Shown one piece after another: positions 1-13,800 of a stretch of 64,000 nucleotides of DNA. The translations under genes and the position numbers were made by a program. The notes beneath the pieces are model-generated. The model did no database searches, was not told where the DNA came from, and saw only the letters and a list, made by a program, of their open reading frames with translations. Origin of the DNA: Adineta vaga (Eukaryota > Rotifera); the NCBI GenBank assembly GCA_021613535.1, contig CP075496.1:7688001-7752000 (forward strand). Reading direction: 5' to 3'. How positions within the stretch are numbered: the stretch's first letter is position 1; every line of letters begins with the position of its first letter.

Positions 1-31
1 AGGATCGAAAAAAATATATATCTATAGAATT

Positions 32-3000
32 TTAATCATAAATCTGTTCAATATTCTCGCGATCATCGAATTGATTCAAATCCAATGTAAGACAATGACT
101 TGTAATGCAATCACCGGGCTAAAAATAGAAATAAAGACAAGGAAAAGCATTTTGGAATTCAATTGATGAGGTTTCAAAATGAATTAGTTTACTTCAGGAT
201 AAATGCCAACAAGTGCATCAGCACGTGAATAGAATTGTTCTTTTAATGAGATAACAATACATTGAAATTCAGATGCCGATTGTTCACGAATGAAATCAGC
301 TACTTTGCCGATGTTTGTATTATCGAGAGCAGCATCGACTTCGTCCAGTAAGAAGAATGGAGCTGGTTTAAAACTGCAATACAAGCATTATACATGAATT
401 CATATGACACTAAATTCGATTCATAGACTAACAAGACTTGTCTCTATCAAGCTGTTTGTATTATATGAACGAACCTTCGTAAAGCAAATAGTAAACATAT
501 AGCTGCAACTGTTTTTTCACCACCAGATAAATTTTCCATTGCTTGAAAACGTTTACCAGGTGCAACACAATTATATGTTATTCCACCACGATATGGTTCT
601 TCAGCATCTTCAGCAGTTAAACAAGCTACAGCAGCTTGTGAATTCGTTAATGATTTATAAATATCATCAATACATGCTGATACATGTTCATAAAGTGCAT
701 TAAATCGATCACAACGTTCTTTTTTAACTGTTTCAAAAGTTTGTCTTGCTAGTTTAGCTGCATTTCGTGCACGTTCAAATTCGGCATTTGTCAATTCAAA
801 TGTAGATTTTACTTCACGTGAACGTGCATCAATGACTGAAGTTTGTGGAAGATGTTTTTGAAGTTGAATTTCAATATCAGCCATTTGTTTAATTAGTAAT
901 TTTTCTTCTTTATCAATTTGATCATAATTTATTTTCTTTAAATCATCACGTAAACGTTTGAAATTTAAGTCAAATTTATCTTCTTTTTCATAGATTTGTT
1001 TTGTTTCAACTTGACTTGTTAATGTTCCATCGCCATTTGATAATGTCGAAGAATCCGTCGTTGTTGTTGATTGAGTCATTAACATTGTTGTGGAAGAATT
1101 ACTTTGAGTTTGAGTACTAACGACACTTGTATCGTCGGATGAAGACGTTTCGGCAAGAGAGATTTTAGCCATAGAACCAGCATTACCACGAAATGGCAAT
1201 GAAATTTCATTTAACTAAAAGAAAAAAAGTGAGTTGTATCTTTGTCATAATTGAGAAGTTTAGTTTTAACGAAAGAGAAGATTTAAGAAATGTTTAACTC
1301 TATACCTTCGCTGTTCGGTAAAAATTATGTCGATCCAAACGTAATTTATCAATATCACTTTCGATAAGTTGTAATCGTTTTCGTTGTTCATTAAAATCTT
1401 TATTTAATTGTGTAGCACGTTTACTATAATCATTTAATTCACGTTCTTGAAATTCAATTTTCTGCTTATGATCCAATAATCGATCCTTAATATCACCAAT
1501 TTCTTGTTGAAGATCTTCAATAATCTAAATAAATATCGAATATAACTTTCCGAATTACTTTGAAAATAAATTCTATCTTCTGTACTTTGCGATATTTTTT
1601 TTCATTTTTTTGACATTTTTGTAAAGCATCTTCTAATGTCGTAACTTCATTTTGAATTTCTTCTACATGACCAGCAGTATCACGAGATCGTTCGAATTCA
1701 AGCATTGTTTGAATTTTTATTATTTGATTTTCAAATTCTAAACGTTCTTGTGCTCGTTTTTCAGCTGCTTGTAATTCACGATCTTCGTAAACACTAAAAA
1801 AACATCGAATATTTGAAACAAAACTTAAAAAACAAACTAATGAGTTAATCTACCGAATATTGGAAACATGAATTTGTTTACAAAATTCAGTGAATACTAC
1901 ATCTTCGATTTTATTTTTTTCGATACGTAATTTTGATATACGTTTTTCTCGTTCGTCGATCGATGCTTGTAGAACATTAATTCTCGGCTAAATATATAAG
2001 AAATAGAAGATGAATAGTAATACTATTTTGTAATCAACCTACTTCAAATTCTTGAAGTTTTACTTGTAAATCAACAAGATCTTTTTCGATTAATATTCTT
2101 TGTTTTTTCTCAGCTGCATCTTTATCGGTTTTCGAATAACGTAAACGACTTTCTAACTGTTGAAATTGTGCTCTAAAATATAAAGATGAACGAACATGAG
2201 TATTACTTAAATGTTCAAGTGATTTATTTTCTGACCGTGAATTGATTAATTCTGCTTCACGTCGTTTTTTCTTCTGTTGTTCTTTATATTCATCGAATAA
2301 TTTGTCTTTACGTGATCGTAAAGCATCGAGATGTTTCTCATCCCAACGTTTAGCACGTGATTTTAATTCACTGAAAACCAATCAACATAGATATATTAAT
2401 AAAAACTATATATTGATTTTTGCAAACCTTGATCCACCAGAAATAACTCCAGATTTACTAAATAATGTTCCATTTATTGAAACAACTTTATTCTTTTGAC
2501 TTCCATGTTCATAAGCAAGCCGTCGAGCATCGTCATCATTATCACAAACAAGTGCATTACCACATGCATAAAGTACTGCTTTATAATATTGTTTATCATA
2601 CTTGATAACATCAAGTACAAGTTTGACATTTTTTGGTTCCTGTAATTCTCTAAATAAATCAAAGAAATAAATGAAACGCTGAGTTTTTGTTTTCATTTAT
2701 TTTCGAAATGATTTACGTACCGAAGTTGTCCATTTACTGGTGTTACTTTGATATAATCAAGTGGTAAGAATGTTTCGGGTTCATATCGATGTTCTTTCAT
2801 ATAACGTAAACATGATTGAACAGTTGTTTCACGTTCAACAATAATAGCATCCATGTTACGGCCAAGAACTTTCGTAATTGCCATTTGAAAACGTTTATGA
2901 GTTGGTTCACATAGATCAATCAATCGACCATACTAGAATGATATGGATTATCGATTTAAATCAATTAATTTCGTAGTATGTTGTATTATTTAAAATAAAC

Positions 3001-5115
3001 GATATTTGATATGTTTTATCTCACTCATAAGAAAAAGCGACAGATTTAGGTTTCTTTAAATAAAAACTATTTATTACATACCACGCCAGGAAATTGTTTG
3101 AGATTTTCAATAAGTTCAGCACGTCGTTGTGCACGACTTGTTTCATTTCGATCAGACTATGACAAAAGCATTCATTTCTACGAATAACTTTAACAAACAT
3201 TCATTTTCTTACTTTTGCTTCACCAATTTCTTTATTGACTTGATCGAGTTCCCCTTCAAGTTCCGTACAACGTCTTCGACCTTCGGTTACTTCTCGCTCC
3301 AATAAAAGAGCATTTGCTTGTTTATCTTTGAGTTCCTGTTCCAGATCACTATCAAAAACTAAATTTCTATCTTCAGTTCATTTTATGAGAGGATTTGTTT
3401 TACGCTATATAACCAGCCAATTTATCAATTTTGCTAGTTAATTCTTCAATACGCAGTTCTGTTTGTTTAATTCGTGCTAGATGATCTTTTCTACTACGTT
3501 GTTCTTGTTCAAGATTGGTTTTCTCTACTTGTTGCTCACGATCAATGGAATCATATTCTTCAGAAAATTGTATCATTTCTTTGGCTGCTTCTTCTTTCAA
3601 ACGTCGATATTCTTTCATCTAAGGAAGAAAATTGTAAGAATTAGATTAGAATGAATAATTTGTTACTTGATTTTCTTCAAGAGCTAAATTACGACCAGCA
3701 TTTTGTGATTCATCCTGTAATTTATCTTCGTATTCTTTACGTAAACGTTCAACTTCACGTAAATCTGATTCATATTTTTCGATTTCTTCATCATGAGCAG
3801 CATGTGTTTTTTCAGCAGCAAGTAGAGTTTTTCTAAACAATATGTTCAAACAATGATCCATTTTAATCATCATGTCTTTAACATGGTTGTCATACAAATT
3901 CTAATAAATATAGATTCACTTCTCTTACTTTGCAAGATCAAGTTTTTTTTGGTGATGAGCTGAATTTTCTTTTGCTTTGATATAGGTTGGACGATGCTTA
4001 TTAATTTGTGCTTCCTATACAAATGAAAATTAAAAAGATCTTTGTTGAATGATGTTCATTTACCAATTCTTTAATTTTCTGTTCATCAGCTGCCAGTTCT
4101 TTATTATAAATAGCTAATTCTTTTTTCTTTGCTTTTATTTCTTCATCAGATATTTCTTTTCGTTTTTCTAATTTGATCACTTCGTCCCGTTTTGTTTCGA
4201 CTATATCATGTTTTTCCGTTAATTCTTGTTTATTATGATACAATTGAAATAATTTCAATTGTAATTGTAATTCATCCTGAATGAGAGAAAAGAATCTTTA
4301 GTTCAATATTCTCTCTTCAAAATTATCTTACATATTGAGTTTTTAATGCTGCATATTTTTGTGCAACTTCTTTTTCTAATCGAACTTCTTTCTTTTGTTT
4401 TTCGACACCTTTCTTCTTTTGAAAATTAGCATGTGTATCTTGTTCAGCTTTGTTTTTCTCTAATTTTGCTTGTTCGTATTCTTCACGTAATTCACCACTA
4501 CGACTTATTTCTTCGAACATTGCCGTAAATTCCTTTGGTGTTTTCATAGCAATAGATTCCACTTGACCTTGGAAAATAAGGAAATTCTTTGCTTTTGGAT
4601 AAATACCTAAATTTTCAAGTTCTTCGGTGTATTCCGTAGCAGATAATTGATGACCATCGACACGATATTCAGAAGTATTACCAATAATTAAACGTTGAAA
4701 ACGTTTTTCTTCTTCACTACGATTACCATTTTCATCGGTTTTAATGCAAATAAAGGCTAATGAAACTGACGCACGATTACTAACTGGTTTATTGATGGGT
4801 GCACCATGAATTAATTCCTTATTGATATTAAAAAAGAATTACATTTTCAAAGCAATAATTGCATGAGAAAACTTACGGATAATTTTCGAACACGTAAGCT
4901 TTTAGTTGGTTCACCAAGTACAAAACTAATGGCATCCATAAGATTCGATTTACCTGAAAGATAAATATACACATATGTGATAAAAATATTAGTAAAATTC
5001 TACCTGATCCATTTGGTCCGATGATTGCAGTAAATTTTTGTAATGGACCGATGGCAATATGACCTTTGTACGATTTGAAATTATCGATTTCAACATATTT
5101 CAAAAAGTAACTCAT
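32..5115 (-). CDS. SMC1A: Cohesin subunit SMC1, multi-exon
   Basis: SMC ATPase that pairs with SMC3 to form the cohesin ring holding sister chromatids in the nucleus. The N-terminus begins [20 protein letters not shown] and carries Walker A GPNGSGKSN, whose GSG and KSN are joined across a small intron near 4957-5005. Long Glu/Lys-rich coiled coils follow, with a hinge-type region around 2.4-3.2 kb. The C-terminal half has the signature [10 protein letters not shown] and Walker B with the D-loop ([19 protein letters not shown]). The last exon ends [12 protein letters not shown] and stops at 32-34. All stretches keep frame across many GT-AG introns, and the total suits the roughly 1,230 residues usual for the family. 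A Ser/Thr-rich insert lies before the last coiled coil (about 1030-1180). The start is the first Met of the conserved N-terminus. A polypyrimidine-AG sits 13 nt upstream of it. Identification is secure; individual internal junctions are approximate. Confidence 0.95.
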
Positions 5116-6104
5116 GCTTATCGATAGACTGAAAGAAATAAGAAAATGAATATATAGTTTCGAACTTAAAAGTAACGATTACAATGAACAAAGACAAAAG
5201 AATACGTTTACGTAAAAACAAAGAATTACATAATAATTAAAAGTTTGTTAATTTGACAACAAACGATTATTGAAAGATTAAAAATGATTTTTTAGATGAT
5301 ATCTTTCGAAAGAAAGATACTTTTCGTCGAAAATTTGAATGAAAACCGTTAATGACATGTTCGATAGATCAATTTATTGTAGACTGTCGCCATCTAGCAT
5401 CTCTTGGGTTTTAGAAGTGTTATGTATTCATCTAATACATTTAATTTCTCGTAAGTGTTTTTACCTGGAATACAACACATTTTTAACGTAATAGGGTTTA
5501 CTTGATCAGAAGTTTTTCACCAATCTTTGTCGACAAGAAATGTACATCTGATCAAATAATATTAAGAGAAGAGATCACATTCTGCTGAACACCTGTATAG
5601 ATTCTAGAAAAAGTATGTTTGATGGTGAGAAATATGAGAGAAATGCTATCATACAATTATGTATGAACCGATTAGAAATGTCATGTACTAAATGAATTAC
5701 TATTTGATATTTAATGAATAAAAAGAAGTTTATAAATATACAGACGATTTCAAACACGATCTGATCATATTTATAATTCTATGGATTTTCTTGCAATGAG
5801 CCATTCCAGCATATTCAGTAATTGTTCAAGATAGCAATTGTTAAATTTGAGTTGAGTCGAACTGAGAGAAACACGTAAGTATCATCTTTGTTATTTTGTG
5901 AAAGAAAAGAAAGGTTTTTAATGAAATATCGATGTATTTCACTGTTGTTCTTCAAGATCAAAAGCAAACTTTTATCAATCTGACAACACAACGTTCATAG
6001 AAAGATCACAACAATAAGCGAAAGAAAAATAAATAACTTAGCTAAAAACAATTTATCACATATGAATTAACAAATTATAAATGAGAAAAAAAACATTTCT
6101 ATCA
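5116..6104. other. Intergenic, SMC1 5' flank / glycosyltransferase 3' flank
   Basis: About 1 kb between the SMC1 start and the stop of the next minus-strand gene. Only short chance reading frames are present. One perfect 8-bp stem with a 4-nt loop (TATCTTTC/GAAAGATA) lies near 5300-5320; its meaning is unknown. The SMC1 promoter must lie here, but no TATA box is evident. Confidence 0.6.
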
Positions 6105-7444
6105 TCAACCACGTTGTGGTTGTGTTGAAGCTGGAATTTGATCAATAATCATATATTGTTTATAATAATCGTTGAATAATGTCACCATTGTATCATTAAA
6201 TAAAGCTTTTAATAATTTAGTAAATATTTTCCAATTTCCTTGCTGCAAAACCTCATCATGAACTAAATGCGCATCACCGTATTGATCAAAATTCGTTCTA
6301 TCCCATGCTCCAATGCCGAAAGCACGATCAAGTCGATCAATTCGACCCCGTTCACTTACATTAAAAGTCGGATGTCTTTCTCGATAATCAATCAATAACA
6401 TAGAACATAAGATCTGATCCATATACCAAGCTGCATCACCTTTATCCATACGTTGATCATAAACTTGTTGAAATTCGTGTCGAGCATATAAAGTTATGGT
6501 TTCGAATGAAAGAGGAGCATTTTCACTCAATAATTCTTGAGTAGGTTTGTCTACTTTAGAAAGAAGTTCGGCACGTTGTTTAGACTCCATTACCATAGCC
6601 CGCCAGATTTTCTTCTGTAAAAATATATGACCCACTAAAAATGACAGAAAAAAAATGTTTCATTCATATAAATTCACTAAAAACTCTAAAGAGTCATATA
6701 TTTTTTTCATGAATACTAAAGTAAAACAATACGACTTATTTGATTACAAAATTACTTGAAAATATTCTTCATTTTCGACTTACTTGGAAACATTCTATAA
6801 CTTTTTTGTTTTCGTTGAAATGACCCACAACAAAATGCATTAAATATGAATCCATCCGTACCAGCTGTTGGTTTATATTCACCAGCTTTTAATGGCATTA
6901 AATCACTATCACCAGTCAAAATATTATCTTCATCTTGAACAATACTATCAGGTAAAAATCCAGCAAAAACTCGTACTAATTGAGATATTTTGACAGCATA
7001 GGATTCATTGCATTGTACATCAACAATATGTGCTCCAATACGTTTTAAATAATTTCGCGATAGATTCAATCGATGATTCAATACATTTGGTTTTTTAAAA
7101 TCTCCAACGAAAAGTACAATAACTTCGTAACCAATACGTTGCCAACTAGCAGCAGTTATTGGAGTATAATATGTATATGCTTGTACAAATACATGAATTG
7201 AACAACCAAATATAGCGAAACGACGATTTTGTGATGGTGGAAGTAATGGTTTTTTAATCTGATTACGATTATCTGTGTGATTAATTGTCAAATCGAATCT
7301 TGAAGAATTCAGTCTATATGTAATCGGCATTAAACCATTGGTGACGAATGTATGTAAAAATGTCCAATTTAATGTTGTCCGTGAATAAAGAACAAATGAG
7401 ATAGAACAAAGTAAAAAACACAACAGAATAAACGTTGTTTTCAT
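6105..7444 (-). CDS. Type II membrane glycosyltransferase-like protein
   Basis: Two exons join at a phase-1 intron (about 6636-6781) to give roughly 360 residues. A short cytoplasmic start is followed by one hydrophobic signal anchor (TFILLCFLLCSISFVLYS, residues about 3-21). The lumenal part contains NxS/T sites and a GDSDLMPL segment (D-x-D type) preceded by SIVQDEDNILT, typical of nucleotide-sugar transferases. Exon 2 holds the aromatic-rich C-terminal half and ends QPQRG. Topology and D-x-D suggest a Golgi enzyme using a nucleotide sugar, but I cannot assign a CAZy family or substrate. The Met chosen opens directly into the signal anchor. A polypyrimidine-AG lies 15 nt upstream of the ATG. 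The gene is probably real; the function is a class-level inference. Confidence 0.65.
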
Positions 7445-10400
7445 TCGACTTGATGTTACCTAGGAAAATAATGAAGAACAAATAATAATTTTATCATGTT
7501 ATTTTTCCGCAAAATTATCCCAAGAGAAAATTTTTCTATATTATATCTTATTTTATCATGAAACTAGCAAATTTCTTATGTCGTTTCTTTTTTTTCTTGC
7601 AATTACTTACAGATTGATTTGCTGAAACGATTGGATTAATCATCATTTAGATTATTCTTATTAATTTCTATGAAAGATACGTATTCTTGACGAAACTTAT
7701 GTTGACATGTATTTCATGATGAACCACAGACGCAGGTTGTTATTGTAGGAGAGTATGAGAATGTTTTACAAGGATGTTCTTTTAATGCAAGAAAAACAGA
7801 TGGAACAAGATTTTTTTAAAAGACAAAAATACATTCGTCAAAGAAGAACAACGAAAGGTCTGAAGGTCAACATACGTGCGCATTGAAATAGTCAAAGGTA
7901 AAAATGAAAAGAAACGAAGATGGGTTGGTTATATTATCTGTGTCAACGATTTATTCATATGTTTCACCCTTCATCAATTTTTCTCTTTTCTTTTTAAATA
8001 GTATTTTAAGTCTACGAAATTGCAACTAATTGCAGAACTCGAGTCAAACATTGTAATTTTCCTATTGAATATGAAATATTGAACGGATCAGACATGGAAT
8101 CACGTCATTTTGTTTTCGACTGATTCTCCATTGATTTTTTAGTGCCCTCCTATAGTAAGATGTCTCTTATGGATGTGATTAAATACCACTAACTGAAAAA
8201 GAAGAAAGAGAGGAGAGGAACGAAGAGAGAAAAATAATAAAAAGCATACTGATGAAAAGAAAATGAGAAGTGAAATCTTACCATACAAGACAGTATGGCA
8301 GTAGATGAGACATTAGTGAATAAAAGAAAGAGAGAGAGAAAAAACAAACGTTACATTGGAGAATCGACAAGTTTTATTTTCGATTAAACATCAACATCAA
8401 AGCAAGTTAACAAAACAAAAAGAGAGCAAACTGAGTTTTTCTTTCATCGTTATGACAACATCCTGTTGAAAAAGACGATGTACTTTTTTCTTTTTCTTTC
8501 TCTCTTTCTCGCTATTCAATGACATGCTACGTCTTACTGAGACTGTAATATAAACAAAATATTCGAATGAGAACGGCCAAGATTATGAAAATAACAGTAA
8601 TAAAGTTACGTTGATCGTTACGTGTAACTTATGACATTTATATACATCAGTATTATAATTTTTCGATAGATGATATTGACTGTTTGCTAGCATATTTGAT
8701 CCTAAACTAATAGAACACATCCATGAATGTATTTTTCACTTAATCATGTAAATATATGAAGGAAAGTAGCAGAAACCAACAAGCTCAATGAACATGATGT
8801 AAAAAAATGAATATTTCCATATCTAACTTCTTTTTTTTCTAACCTTCATTTTTTCTTATAAATTACAGTTAACATAAGCGGAACTGGAATTGACTCATCA
8901 GATATATATTATGAGTAATTATAAAAGCGTTATTTATACTTCAAAGAAAAAAAACAACATGAAATTAGAGTTTTGATCGCTGAAATTACATGCACTTTCA
9001 CTCTTCAACACAAAATGACTTGTTTAATTAGACTATATTAGAAACAATCGAACAACTACTTTTTACGTCTAGAACACGATGTCTTGTGACTCATTACAAC
9101 TAGATATACTGAGATATAAACTTATGTTCGACATTTGTAATTTAGATCATATGTATCACTCGTTGAAGGTTCTGCTTGAACAATTGAGATCTATGTTTCT
9201 GATATCCACGAACATCATTTTCTACTCAAACGGAAGAATGAATGGTGTTTTTTTTCATCTGTTCAATAATTTAAAAAAAGTCTTCTTTCTATTCATAATT
9301 GCTATGCATATTGAATAGATTCAATAATGTATCAAATAGTAGCCCAATATGACTTACATAATATATCGAGTTTCAACTTGAAGTATTTGTAAGAAGAAAA
9401 AAAAGAATTATTTATCTTGATAGCATCAATATTTTATTTGGATTATCGCAAAAATGTTCTATTTTCACTTTTAATATATTGATAAATTATATAAATAAGA
9501 AATACTAACATAAAAATAAGAATTTATATTCAGTACTATTCAAAATCTTACACATGAGTAAGTCAAATCGATCATTTTCGACTCATTCTATGCCATGAAA
9601 CTTAAAGAACACTCGAAGGGACATATATTCTAGCTCGTTTGTTAAAATTCAAAAAGCATTTCACCGTATCAAAGCTCTTTCGTTCTTATTACAAAAAAGA
9701 AAGAAAGAAAGGAAGATACGTCCGATCATTGAAACATTACTTTCGATACTTATTCCATGTCTACAGTTACTATAGTGATTAATCAATCAAATTCATACAA
9801 AAATTGCATTGAGAACACATGAATATTTCTTCATATTATTTTGATTTAGATTAAGAAGAATACTACGATCATATGCTCATGATTTAATAAAGATTAAACT
9901 CAATAAGAGTAACATTTCATAAGACAAGTAGAAGTAGATATTATATTACAATCAAATAAATTAGAAGACTATTACTATCATCTATATTCAATTACATACA
10001 TTTGTGTTCTATAATTACAATAAGGAAGATTGAGAAATAAAAAACGTTTTTTTCTTCTGTAATCATTTTCATAACATACCAATTGAAGACACTCACCTTT
10101 AAAACTTGAAAGTTCTAAATTAGCTTTCGATTTCATTGTAAAAACACGTACACAAGCTCAAATAACTCATGAACAAGTGTCGTTAAAATTTAGTGATTAG
10201 TTGAATAATAATAATCGTATTCTTTTCAAAAACACTTCATTCGACATATATGATTAACTACTTAGATTACTTCTCAAGTGAATTATCTGCTCTATTCATG
10301 AATATCAAGAAAGAAATATGAAAATAGAATGCATCAAGCGATAATTATTTGATCTTATAGAAGAATATAGATTTGAAAACTCTCATTTCCTGTCTAGTTT

Positions 10401-10820
10401 TTTTTGTTTAGTCAAACTTTCGTCAATGAATACTTCTCTACTATGATCAACACTTTCGGGTGGTTTGAAGAATCAATTTGCATTCGAAAGGCATGTCTTT
10501 AAATAGCTTCACTAACGTCTATAATAAAGAGATTTTACGATCTAATGATTCCTTTTTTTTAATACAATATATGCTGATGTAGATGATAATATGCACTTGA
10601 CAGTAGAGAAAAAGATGAATAGAAGACGAAGAAGATTTTTTTATTTGTAGATTTCATCAATGAAGTTCGCCATCGTGAATAGCAACACTAATTGATCAAT
10701 GACAATCGAAGGAAGAAAATTCTGTTTTCTCTATCATGTAAAGATTCCTATTTCATCTACGATGATAAGTTTCCTCCATGCTTTCATAATTTAATTGGCG
10801 CCTCTCTTGAAATATTCACG
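7445..10820. other. Long intergenic region without recognised genes
   Basis: About 3.4 kb of AT-rich DNA between a minus-strand gene and the plus-strand CatSper-like gene. A 79-codon frame at 9079-9318 has chance-like composition and no flanking splice logic. Poly-A/T and purine tracts are common (for example 8200-8350). No tRNA-like cloverleaf or transposon ends were seen. Confidence 0.6.
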
Positions 10821-13800
10821 ATGAAACTATGTCTTTTATGGTTATGTATTCGATTAATTGAAGCAATTCATTCGATGACTCCATCAGATCTAACATGCAA
10901 AAGACGTGTGTCTACTTATCAATCACAAATATTGTCTTTAATAAACTTTTCTTTTAGGTAGCTATCGATTAATTATCGATCGATCAGAATATATCGTTGC
11001 GTCAAATAATCCTGTAGTAGTAAGACAATATATATATATATATATATAGATGAATTTGTATACGATTCGAAATGATATTTTCCTATAGACAATTCATGCT
11101 GCTATTGGTCTCGATGAAAAACATATCTCCCCTCTATTAACAGATTTATGGCATCGAGAAATTAATCAACAACTTTTAGTTTTAGAATTAACCTCATACG
11201 GTTTAAAACTACATGGTGATTTCGATAAAAACTCTAATTCTTGGATTCTAAATTTGTCTTCTGCTCATGATAAGTTAGGTATTTAGTTACCTAACGTGTC
11301 TATTTCTATAAACAAGAATATTTGTAGATTCAGAATCAATTTTGACGATTGAATCAACGTCATTGAGTAAAAAAATCAATCTTCTTCGAAGAAGTAATCG
11401 TCTCATTTGTATTTAACTAAAATTAACGATTTCTTTTTTAAATTCAAAGCAAACCAAGCCAATTTCTGTTCTTATCCAAAATCATCAAAAGATATTGCTC
11501 TATGTTGTCATTTATGCATGACAATAACAACTTGTTCAGAGATAAGTATTTTACATGAACATTCAACAAACGATATAATCGTAACAGATCATGGATTACT
11601 AATATCGCATTCAATCAGAGAATCAGATAAAGATTTCACTTGTTTACTTTTTCCATCGGTTTGTTTCACAAAGATACTTTAAAAGTAATAAAACTAGCTT
11701 TCCATTTCCTTTGTAGAATCAAACAAATCGATTTTGGTCAACTGTAACAGATACGATGAATATTGGTCAAAAACCAGATCGTATCAATTCAAATAAATAT
11801 TTCTTATTTTGTTCTTGCTTCTTTTTCTCGGTAGGAAATGATCTAATGATTATTCAACATACATATGGTATGATTCAGAACTACTTCTATTATTCACTAT
11901 ATCCATATCATCAATGGAAGAAACAAACAACTAAGTTTCATTTTCTTGATGTTTTATTTATACCCTATAGGCAATTAACAATTTTTGAATTAGTAAAATA
12001 TCTGAATGTATGATTGATCTTCTACAATGTTCTTCGTTTTCTAGAATCAATGCAATCAAACCTTATGTCAACTTTTATTACGAATATATGGATATAAAGT
12101 GGATAAAACTATAGAATTTAGTCAAAAATTGTATTATTCTGAAATGATTATTGAAAAAGATGTTAGTTCAGATGTATATTTTCGACTTTATTTTCATATG
12201 TTATCAAATATTCTTTATCTAATTGGACAACAAACTGTAAACTAAGCATTTGAGATTCGTCTAATTCAAATGAGAACTCCACATATGTATTGTTTAGATT
12301 TATACATCAGATAGTTTTGGTACAAAATTAATTCGTATATGGACAGGAGATATACCATCGACAGAATCTATTATTCTCAATCCAATTATATTCTCTGATA
12401 CTGGTCATATCGCTTTCATCTATCAATTAAACAAGACTTTGTCTTGTTGTTATTATTTTGCTATTTTTTCAAAAACAGGCAATCTATCGACTATGATTTA
12501 AACGATTTTCAATCTAACTTTATGCTCTGTTTGTCTCAGGTTCAAACTATGGATGGCGTACTCAAACATTTCGATCATCTATTCAAATGGACAAGCCATT
12601 TTTCTTCGATTTTAGTGGTAGTCTATACTTTAATGCATCTCCACCTCTATTGATTATTCAAGTAAATGAACAGTCACTTGTTGCATCATCGCATGTAATT
12701 ATTAACTTTGTACACTGATTTAAAATGTCATTGTTAAATATATATTTTATAGATTTTAAAAAATCCAATTTCAGGTCTTTTTTTTATTCGACAAACGGAT
12801 ATGAATCAATTGTTTGTTTTCTGCCTTTTATCATCATCGAATGAGTCATTGGAACTAATCGGTTCGACACTTCAATTTGAGTAAATACTTCTTAGTTATG
12901 ATTTATAAGTCAATTCTTCGATTACACTTCTATTTCTTTATTAGAAAACTTGGCTTATTCTTTATCACTAATATGAATACATCCTCATCTTCGGAATTTC
13001 GTTTTTGTATACAAACTTCCCGTTTAACTTCCGAACCACTTTTAACGTTACAAAAATGTCAACTAACACTTCATTCTTCATCTATTCCCCGAAAAATTCA
13101 TTTACAACTATCAGATTGTTCTTTCAAGAAAGAAGATGAGAATTCAACAATAATTACATCGAAATTTCCGTCGATTCTTGTCGAAACCATCATCAATACT
13201 ACGTTTGCACATGGAAGAATCTTTGAAGAAATGTCATCTTATGATCTACACGTTGATCAATGGAATATGATTCATATACAAGTTTGTTAAACATCCCTAT
13301 TGAGTACAAAACTATCTCTATATATACAAGAAATATAGTTAAAAGCAACAGATACTATTCCGAGATGATACTTCATTCGTTTTCAAATATCAGAATAGTT
13401 TACAATCATCTATAGGTAATAATCGAAAATTTTAGAAAGTCGAACAAATATTAGATCGATGCTTATTACAAAATATGAATCAAAATGTTCATCGTTCATC
13501 ACTGATTCGTATTCCACCTGGATTAATCTATCCACTATTTCCTAATGATCAATTTGGTTTGTAAAAATTTAATATTTTTAAAGAAAACACGATTATATAA
13601 CTTCTAGTTCTTTTTAGTAACCAAAAACTTTCATTTTCTCGTTGATGATAATGGTTATCTATTTCATAAAGATGCAATTTCTAATATTCAATATTTAATT
13701 GCTTCATTATTTAACAATGTAAATTATCAATTTAAGAATAAATTACAAATGAGAAATTTCTTTCTTCTTTCTTCTGAATAGAGAAAATCAATAATTCAAC

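Noticed and set aside
9079-9318. 79-codon plus-strand open frame in the 7.4-10.8 kb gap
   Set aside because: Leu/Ile/Phe-rich chance composition, no signal peptide or motif, no splice context. Expected in AT-rich DNA of this length.
13310-13450. Apparent frameshift in the CatSper-like gene (LKATDTIPR then stop)
   Set aside because: Using the acceptor AG a few bases later (AAAAG|CAACAG) restores an intact frame (QILFRDDTSFVFKYQN) that joins the next exon.
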